Positions 59,001 through 64,000 of a DNA stretch of 64,000 nt are shown piece after piece. Every line of letters starts with the position of its first letter. Position 1 is the stretch's first letter. Origin of the DNA: Phoronis australis (taxonomy: Eukaryota; Phoronida; Phoronidae); NCBI GenBank assembly GCA_002633005.1, contig NMRA01000096.1, forward strand, positions 62,001 to 126,000. The letters run 5' to 3'. The translations under genes and the position numbers were made by a program. The notes beneath the pieces were generated by a model that saw nothing but the letters and a program-made list of their open reading frames with translations, did no database searches and had not been told where the DNA came from.

Positions 59001-62000
59001 CTGGGCCTTAAAAGCTTGGTATAGGGTGGTCACCTCTGTGCATTACGTTTGATACCACGTTAATACGCTCATTAATGCCACCACCTTTGTAAGGTTACAT
59101 TTTGTGTATGCTGCGATGGCACAAAGTGTATCCTGCTGACTGCACATTTGTCTTCATATTGTTCTGCCTTTCAGGTGTTTGAAACTACTTAGAAGTTGTT
59201 ATACTCCTCGGCCGTTAATTGTATTTGTTTGGAGAAAATGGCAGTGTTTTATGTATTCTCCGCAGTACAGTGTTTGTTCTTAAATGGAACGTGAACAACA
59301 AACGCAGGAGGCTAGTCAATTCATTAAGTGTCCAAATAAGGATGTGAATACTTTCAAAAATTGACAATATTTTAGATTGCACAAAGCCGACTGTGCTGTT
59401 GTGGTGGCAGTGAATGAGTCTTCGTCAGCCTTGTCGATCAGTAATTAATTGTGAATAGTGTCTGCGTTCATCAGGGACGTAATGTTGTTAAAATAACTCC
59501 AAAAACATTGGCTGTCCAACTAGATCATTCATTGGTTGTTAAGAGTAAAAAACACTGCAAAGAAAATTCAGTAAAAGCACCGGAATTCCTATCTGACATT
59601 TTCAGCCTAGCCCTTCCCAGCTAATGCATGTCTTTATGGTGTAATACACCACATACAACTACTTCCTTTAACACTAAGTTGTTGATGGCTAGACCTGCTG
59701 ATGATGTTGCTATCCTATGTGTGGCTATTGTAGTGGGCGGTGATATAACATTAAGGTAATTGAAGTAATCAATAACTATGGTAGTTAAGTGGCATCTGAT
59801 TAATTCACAGTATCTAATGAAAAATGACACAAAGCACCATTTTGTGTGATTGTATTTGTGGAGTATGTTTGCTGAACAGTAAACTTGAGTTCATTGTTAA
59901 AGTAGATGTCCGTACAGTTCTCTGTTGAAGTGTCTGTGTGTGTAAAATTCATTTTCAATTGTTTATGATAAAGTTAATATTTACATAGCTGGACAGCAAA
60001 TCAATATCACCGGTGATTAATTAAACACTGATAACAAACTCTTCTCTTGGGAAGTTTTTTTAATAAGAGATACAAGGTTTCAAATTGGATGCAATACAAA
60101 TCCTTGGTCCTGACCTGTCATACTTGGCCAATCTAAAATGACTTGCTTCTCAATGCAAATTTGATTGTTTCTTTGACAACAGCTCAAATAAACTCTTAAA
60201 AGGTTTGAAAAATATGTTTATTATCCAATACATTATCTATTTCTGATGTAGAACGCAATCTATTTTAAGCAAATATCTTGTAGCGAATTGTGGAAATTTT
60301 TGTTGTTACCTATTATTAGAAGTTCTTAGTATTACTATTTGCATAATAAGGTGTTTATTAAGTTTGATTTATTAAAAATGAAAAATGTTCAAAACGTCTT
60401 GTGTTCCTTTGCAGAAAGACAGAAGCCTTTTTCATTTATTTTTTAATGCGAAGTTACTGAACAGTGTGGTTTGAGGTGCAACCGTTCATAAAAAAGTGTC
60501 ACAAATGTTTGATCAGAAGATGTGATACTTGTTGCCCGTTGAACCAAATTTCACAGCGATTAATATTTTATAACAATAGCACAATATTTTATGTATGTAT
60601 GCAGCAATAGTATGACTGTTCCAAACTTCAATCACTTCAAATGTTACTTAAATGTCTGTATAGCGTTATCACGAAATCTTGTTTATAAAGATGTCGAATT
60701 TCTGCAGCAAACATTGTGGAAGACCCTTTCCCACTGCGTTTAAAAGACCTTTGTTGTTGCTTTTGTTTCACGCCATAACTATATGAACCAAAAGAAACAA
60801 AAATAAGCAAAACATAAGTAAGCATTGAGGACAACTGCTCATTTTTGATGCTAGTCATTTCTCAATCTGCGTTTTGTGCCCAATAACTACGTTCACCATA
60901 GTCCTTGATTTATTGTTATAGTTTCTTTTTGTTTTTTTTAATCCATTTGAATTAGTTTCATGTCCATGTGTGCAATTGCCAGAATTGTCCTTTTTATCTT
61001 ACAAAGTTGCGATCAATGTCCACATTTTTAAAAAATCTTGTCTGAAGTCAGTTAACCTTTTTAAAACTGGCAAAAAATAAATTCAACGGCCTGTAGTAAC
61101 ACTCGTGTTAAATACTTATGTTATTTCAGGATGAGGGGGTGTGTTTAATGTAGTTAGTTGTCCACGAGATAGTAGGGGGGAGATATTTTGGCTTAGCCAG
61201 CGACAGTAGAGAGCATTGTTTGTGCTTGCATAACTTATATGTGCATAATTCAGCACTCAGAATCTATCCATTCATTTTTTAGTGGCAGCCATTTTCTTAA
61301 TCTTTGATTAATTTGATCACACGAAGTCACGTAAAAAAACACCTAACAGTAACAAAATCATCCATTATGGTAGCATTATCTCAACAGTTGCCTCACTAAA
61401 TGTGCCAAGGTCTCATTTGAAGGCATAACATACCAATATTTAGCAGTTTTCATTAATATTGTGACGTTATCCTATGCCTGCTTGCAGGATTTGGATGGAA
61501 ACATGCTGGACTCGTGGGAGGGCGTGCGTGTGATGGGTATGCACTGTCTGCGTAATCGTCAGGTGTTGGCTGCTGACACACACCAGAGGATACGTGCCTA
61601 TAACTTTGACGAGCTGTCTGACACACACGTGTAAGCATGCCATCGGTGGATCCATACTTGTTTGTTGAGAATTAATATTTAAAATTCCTTTTCCCTCGAA
61701 ATCTGCTTTCTGATATTTTGGAAAGTGCTATTTTATGTTACCAAGTCAATCACTTCAGTAATGCTCTTTTTGATGAAAATAATTTTTGTTTCGTGAGCTA
61801 CATGTCTATGACGTATCACGATGCTTTAACAAACATCAGAAGATTACCGAAAGTATGTCGGTGAGATCTAGTTCTTTAAACTATGTCACTTTCGTTTGCA
61901 ATATCAGTACTTAAGTCACACTTAAGATAACCTGTGTTATTGTCTGTGTTTTAATTGCAGAATTCAAGAAGACCATCCAATTATGTCCTTCACAGTCAAT

Positions 62001-63137
62001 GAGACTGAACGTCTTGCCTTGTTAAATGTTGAAAAACAGGTATTGATCTGTATTATTGTGAGTGTTAACAATGTTTACGAACACCATATGTCCATGCCAT
62101 AATTGCCTGATCAGTTGATAAGTTCAGGAAGTACTTATTTATCATTTTATGTTAAGGTGGCACTCAACAGTTATTGCTGGTTTGGGGCTTGAAATCCAAT
62201 TGCAGGCAGCTCCAACACTGTTTCACTCAAAATACCCTGTCAATCCAACGGATGCCAATTTTTAATTAAATTTGGATGTATACTCCACCGTGGCTCAAAA
62301 AAATATTGGCCTCCTGTAATACACAACAAAATGATTTGGAATTCGCCATTGCGACAGCTGTGTGGAAGCTAAGTTAGTCATCAGTGTCGCCTTCCCTTGT
62401 GATTGAGATTGAAGGGAAATTAACAGAAAAGTTTCTAAGGTATTTAGTTCACTCTGCAATTACAACTTTGCTACCACGATGGTTATTACCTTTTGCTATT
62501 AACAGAATTGGCCATCATCACGGGAAACGGTATAATTTGTACGATTACTTTGTCGTGTACTGTAAGTCACATGTCAGTCGTATGTTCCCCTAGGCACTGT
62601 TGTGCTTTTCATACCAAATTTGTATGAGGAAGTGTTTTTCTATGCTCAGTTCTGGATAGCACGCCTGGTGCTAAACTGTGATAACAGGAGTTCTAATTGT
62701 CTCGCGTAGCTGTAAGCGTGGCCAGGGTGCACAGTTTAGTGGGGTAAAGTTTTGCCAATTTATGACTAAAATAATTGCCAAAATTGATATTTATTGATTT
62801 TTCAATCTGATAGCAATGTTGTGAATGCCTACAGTTTCTCAAAGATTGCCTACTGGTACCTGCGGTATAGAACATCACATTTCATCAAACATTTATCTGG
62901 TGCCTCTTTCATTTGTGCAAAAGTAGAATAACAGATTTCACTTTTCTGTCATACTGTGGCCTTGATTGGTGTGTGTTTACCATACCCATAAACCTCTGTC
63001 TGTTTAGGGAGTCCACTTGTGGGATATCAAGGACCGTTGCTTAGTGCGCAAGTACCAAGGCATCACGCAAGGTTATTACACAATACACTCTTGTTTTGGT
63101 GGTGTCGACCAGAACTTCATTGCCAGTGGCAGCGAAG
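40801..63137 (+). CDS. WDR26: WDR26 (GID7-like), CTLH ubiquitin-ligase subunit (3' end outside window)
   Basis: WDR26 is a cytosolic and nuclear subunit of the CTLH/GID E3 ubiquitin ligase (family knowledge). Exons: 40801-41006, 48539-48638, 51952-52008, 53622-53758, 54924-55021, 55984-56140, 56497-56635, 57643-57783, 57954-58073, 61488-61630, 61961-62039, 63008-63137; 502 codons, all phases agreeing. LisH (about residues 56-90) reads [22 protein letters not shown] covers residues about 90-250, with [22 protein letters not shown]40 repeats follow ([55 protein letters not shown]). The last one or two WD repeats are beyond 64000. Intron 1 is 7.5 kb. The start MQTNG matches the vertebrate MQANG start, but an in-frame extension exists upstream. 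Confidence 0.97.
42023..42616. mobile_element. Non-autonomous DNA transposon with long inverted termini
   Basis: Left GGGGGGTCACTCATGTTGAC, then AAGGTGCCCGCAGGTGTACA; the reverse complement of the right end gives GGGTGTCACTCATATTGACA, then AGGTGACCGCAGGCGTGTAC. About 50-bp termini, 594 bp in all, no ORF of note. Confidence 0.8.
43981..44219. mobile_element. MITE, TAAAATCTCACCAATTT-end family
   Basis: Begins TTAAAATCTCACCAATATAG and ends GAAATTGGTGAAATTTTACC; about 239 bp; GACAAAAATAATTGCCAAAT follows the left end in several copies. Confidence 0.75.
44629..44913 (-). other. Unassigned Cys-rich ORF in WDR26 intron 1
   Basis: 94 codons on the strand opposite WDR26, with seven or more Cys and a plausible extracellular look ([20 protein letters not shown], then [11 protein letters not shown]). 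An N-glycosylation motif (NHT) is present. No domain is recognised and no flanking exon was found; it may be an exon of a nested gene, a decayed insertion or chance. Confidence 0.22.
45801..46038. mobile_element. MITE, TAAAATCTCACCAATTT-end family
   Basis: Begins AGTAAAATCTCACTGAAATA and ends AAATTGGGGAGATTTTACC; interior CACTTGTCCGCCATATTG is shared with the family. Confidence 0.75.
47994..48086 (+). repeat. About 24-bp tandem repeat, four units
   Basis: CTGACCCAAATTTGTTGCCT, then CTGACCCAGATCTGTTGCCT, a CCAACTCAGATCTGTTGC unit and CTGACCCAAATCTGTGGCCT in succession. Confidence 0.8.
48539..48638 (+). CDS. WDR26: WDR26 exon 2, LisH-CTLH
   Basis: 100 bp, TTACAG acceptor and GTGAGT donor. It reads [20 protein letters not shown], then [14 protein letters not shown], matching human [20 protein letters not shown]. 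Confidence 0.97.
51592..51820. mobile_element. MITE, TAAAATCTCACCAATTT-end family (opposite orientation)
   Basis: Begins GGTAAAATCTCATCAATTTA and ends TGAAATTGGTGGGATTTTAT. Ends about 130 bp before WDR26 exon 3. Confidence 0.75.
51952..52008 (+). CDS. WDR26: WDR26 exon 3, CTLH
   Basis: 19 codons between TTTCCAG and GTATGG, reading [19 protein letters not shown], equivalent to AENDLNELKPLVHSPH of human WDR26. Far too short for ORF detection. Confidence 0.92.
52821..53080 (+). repeat. About 50-bp tandem repeat, five units
   Basis: TGAATAAAGTTTAGTCAAGT and TATCTATGAGAGCATTGCAG recur five times at 50-51 bp spacing with very few changes, so the array is young. In the WDR26 intron before exon 4. 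Confidence 0.93.
53622..53758 (+). CDS. WDR26: WDR26 exon 4, CTLH/CRA
   Basis: 137 bp, TTTTTAG acceptor and GTGAGT donor. It reads [20 protein letters not shown], then [18 protein letters not shown], matching human [20 protein letters not shown]. Confidence 0.97.
54924..55021 (+). CDS. WDR26: WDR26 exon 5, CRA
   Basis: 98 bp from TTTCTAG to GTATTC. It reads [20 protein letters not shown], then [13 protein letters not shown], matching LMCSHADDLRAKAEWEGKG of vertebrates. The frame stays open far into the following intron by chance. Confidence 0.95.
55984..56140 (+). CDS. WDR26: WDR26 exon 6, end of CRA
   Basis: 157 bp, CTTCAG acceptor and GTAATT donor. It reads [20 protein letters not shown], then [13 protein letters not shown] and [10 protein letters not shown]. 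Nearly identical to human WDR26 over MLPPRRL and LLRQAVELQRDRC. Confidence 0.97.
56497..56635 (+). CDS. WDR26: WDR26 exon 7, first WD40 repeat
   Basis: 139 bp, CCCCAG acceptor and GTAGGT donor. It reads [20 protein letters not shown], then [20 protein letters not shown] and IWDIDP, the first WD repeat of the propeller. Confidence 0.97.
56819..56920 (+). repeat. 51-bp tandem duplication
   Basis: Two copies of a unit starting AGAGATGATTTCTGTATTAT, with 2-3 differences, in the intron after WDR26 exon 7. Confidence 0.9.
56971..57088 (+). repeat. 59-bp tandem duplication
   Basis: Two copies of a unit starting TTTTGAATCTTGACCTACTT with one difference, just after the 51-bp duplication. Confidence 0.92.
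57643..57783 (+). CDS. WDR26: WDR26 exon 8, WD40 repeat
   Basis: 47 codons, TTTTCAG acceptor and GTATAC donor. It reads [20 protein letters not shown], then [15 protein letters not shown], matching human [20 protein letters not shown]. Confidence 0.97.
57954..58073 (+). CDS. WDR26: WDR26 exon 9, WD40 repeat
   Basis: 40 codons, TTGCAG acceptor and GTAAGT donor. It reads [20 protein letters not shown], then [15 protein letters not shown]. Confidence 0.97.
58074..61487. other. WDR26: WDR26 intron between exons 9 and 10
   Basis: 3.4 kb. No exon, RNA gene or clear repeat recognised; AT-rich with scattered short ORFs that look like chance. Confidence 0.7.
61488..61630 (+). CDS. WDR26: WDR26 exon 10, WD40 repeat
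   Basis: 143 bp, TTGCAG acceptor and GTAAGC donor. It reads [20 protein letters not shown], then [18 protein letters not shown]. Confidence 0.97.
61961..62039 (+). CDS. WDR26: WDR26 exon 11
   Basis: 79 bp, ATTGCAG acceptor and GTATTG donor. It reads [20 protein letters not shown], then LNVEKQ, matching [20 protein letters not shown]. Confidence 0.96.
62742..62982. mobile_element. MITE, TAAAATCTCACCAATTT-end family (diverged)
   Basis: Begins GGGTAAAGTTTTGCCAATTT, then AAAATAATTGCCAAAATTG as in the 43981 copy; ends GATTGGTGTGTGTTTACC. Ends 25 bp before WDR26 exon 12. Confidence 0.6.
63008..63137 (+). CDS. WDR26: WDR26 exon 12, WD40 repeat (last exon in window)
   Basis: 130 bp, GTTTAG acceptor and GTATGA donor. 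It reads [20 protein letters not shown], then [20 protein letters not shown] and GSE. It ends in phase 1; the remaining one or two WD repeats are not in 63138-64000. Confidence 0.97.
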
Positions 63138-64000
63138 GTATGATCCATCATTTCAGAAAGGATTGTCTTTGCTGAGTCTCTGGTTCACAATTTTGTCAAC
63201 CAACATTTTGCTCTGTAATATTTTGTCGGTGACCTGGATTGGACAATCTTTCACGAAAAATATAGGGCATTATGCATTTTTTAGTTGAACAATGCTAGTG
63301 ACGTCATGCCAGCTATTAAAGACTTACGACCAATGACGAGTTTTATACAACAAATCCTAAATCATCAAGTGTAAATCCTGAATTAAATAATCTTTATTAA
63401 ATGACGGAACATCTTTCAGTAACGGAGCATACACAACAATTTTAAAGATATTTCAGCAATTGTCAGATGTAACATGCCCGCATTTTGAGAGCAAGTTTTC
63501 TCCTCGAATAATGGGCATCAAACTGATTATCAAAATGTGGGTACATTATATCTGACTATAGCTTACATTTCAATACTAATTGTTGGATGTAAACAAAAAT
63601 CCTGCGCTGAGGTTTGCACTTGACAGCTGTCAATTGGTTAATTTCATTTAGATGTCATGTACTGTAAGAGCTTATTTGCTAGTCTATCAAGTATACCAAA
63701 CCGTTGTGCATTAATGCATTTTGTGACATTACTGTTAAACATTGACTACTAACTACACCTGGTGTGTAACAGCCATTGCATGTTGTGAAATTGCAACCCA
63801 GAATTCCAACTTGCTGCGGTTACTCTTTCCAAACCAAGAAATCACTGGTAATCTGGGTAAAGTGAATAAGAGCAATTGTGATGGATAAAGTGGTGTTTCA
63901 AGCATGGGTATTCATCCGAGCAAAAATGCAATATCGTTTTTATTTGTACGGATGCTGAATGTAAATCTTTGACTTAGGAGCTTTGTAAAGCATTACCCCA
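63138..64000. other. WDR26: Start of next WDR26 intron
   Basis: No further WDR26 exon recognised. 63480-63560 repeats the dispersed family seen at 39953-40055. Confidence 0.6.

Noticed and set aside
1-64000. CRISPR array, operon or bacterial mobile system
   Set aside because: The tandem arrays have no spacer structure and all genes are intron-containing animal genes.

Overview
The window is 64 kb of AT-rich nuclear DNA from an animal. All three genes found are split into short exons with GT-AG introns of roughly 0.1-8 kb, and the spaces between exons are crowded with inverted-terminal-repeat elements, tRNA-derived elements and minisatellites. The proteins are clearly metazoan. A decayed P2X7-C-terminus-like reading frame and the repeat style fit a marine invertebrate, perhaps a deuterostome such as a hemichordate, lancelet or echinoderm. 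The species cannot be fixed from the sequence alone.

Layout. (1) 2,709-21,743, minus strand: N-terminal part of EIF2AK4 (GCN2), the uncharged-tRNA-sensing eIF2alpha kinase. Twelve exons can be read: the RWD domain, the charged linker and most of the pseudokinase domain. The true kinase and HisRS-like parts lie beyond the left edge. One or two pseudokinase exons (about 57 residues expected) were not found in the 8.4-kb intron 4,469-12,901, which holds a decayed P2X7-like frame, a possible piggyBac-type element and a long repeat. (2) 25,066-37,445, plus strand: a large secreted or membrane S9-like serine peptidase / alpha-beta hydrolase of about 1,000 residues in 15 exons. It has a complete Ser-Asp-His triad and an in-frame TGA codon just before the catalytic domain. 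It is head-to-head with EIF2AK4. (3) 40,801-63,137, plus strand: WDR26 (GID7-type CTLH ubiquitin-ligase subunit), 12 exons covering LisH, CTLH/CRA and most of the WD40 propeller. The last exon or exons lie beyond the right edge.

The genes have no obvious operon-like logic. EIF2AK4 and the peptidase share an intergenic space of about 3 kb and could share regulatory DNA; WDR26 follows the peptidase in the same direction about 1.4 kb after its poly(A) signal.

Most unusual structure: (a) two blocks of one repeat family (1-1,400 and 10,116-11,725) in which a CTCF-like 14-mer recurs about every 150 bp; (b) the start of EIF2AK4 exon 4, with its splice acceptor, tandemly copied at least five times in the upstream intron, the first copy staying in frame; (c) the in-frame TGA in the peptidase; (d) a pair of tRNA-like sequences in inverted orientation in a peptidase intron.

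Exon borders were placed by hand from splice dinucleotides, reading-frame phase and remembered family sequence; none was confirmed by transcript data.
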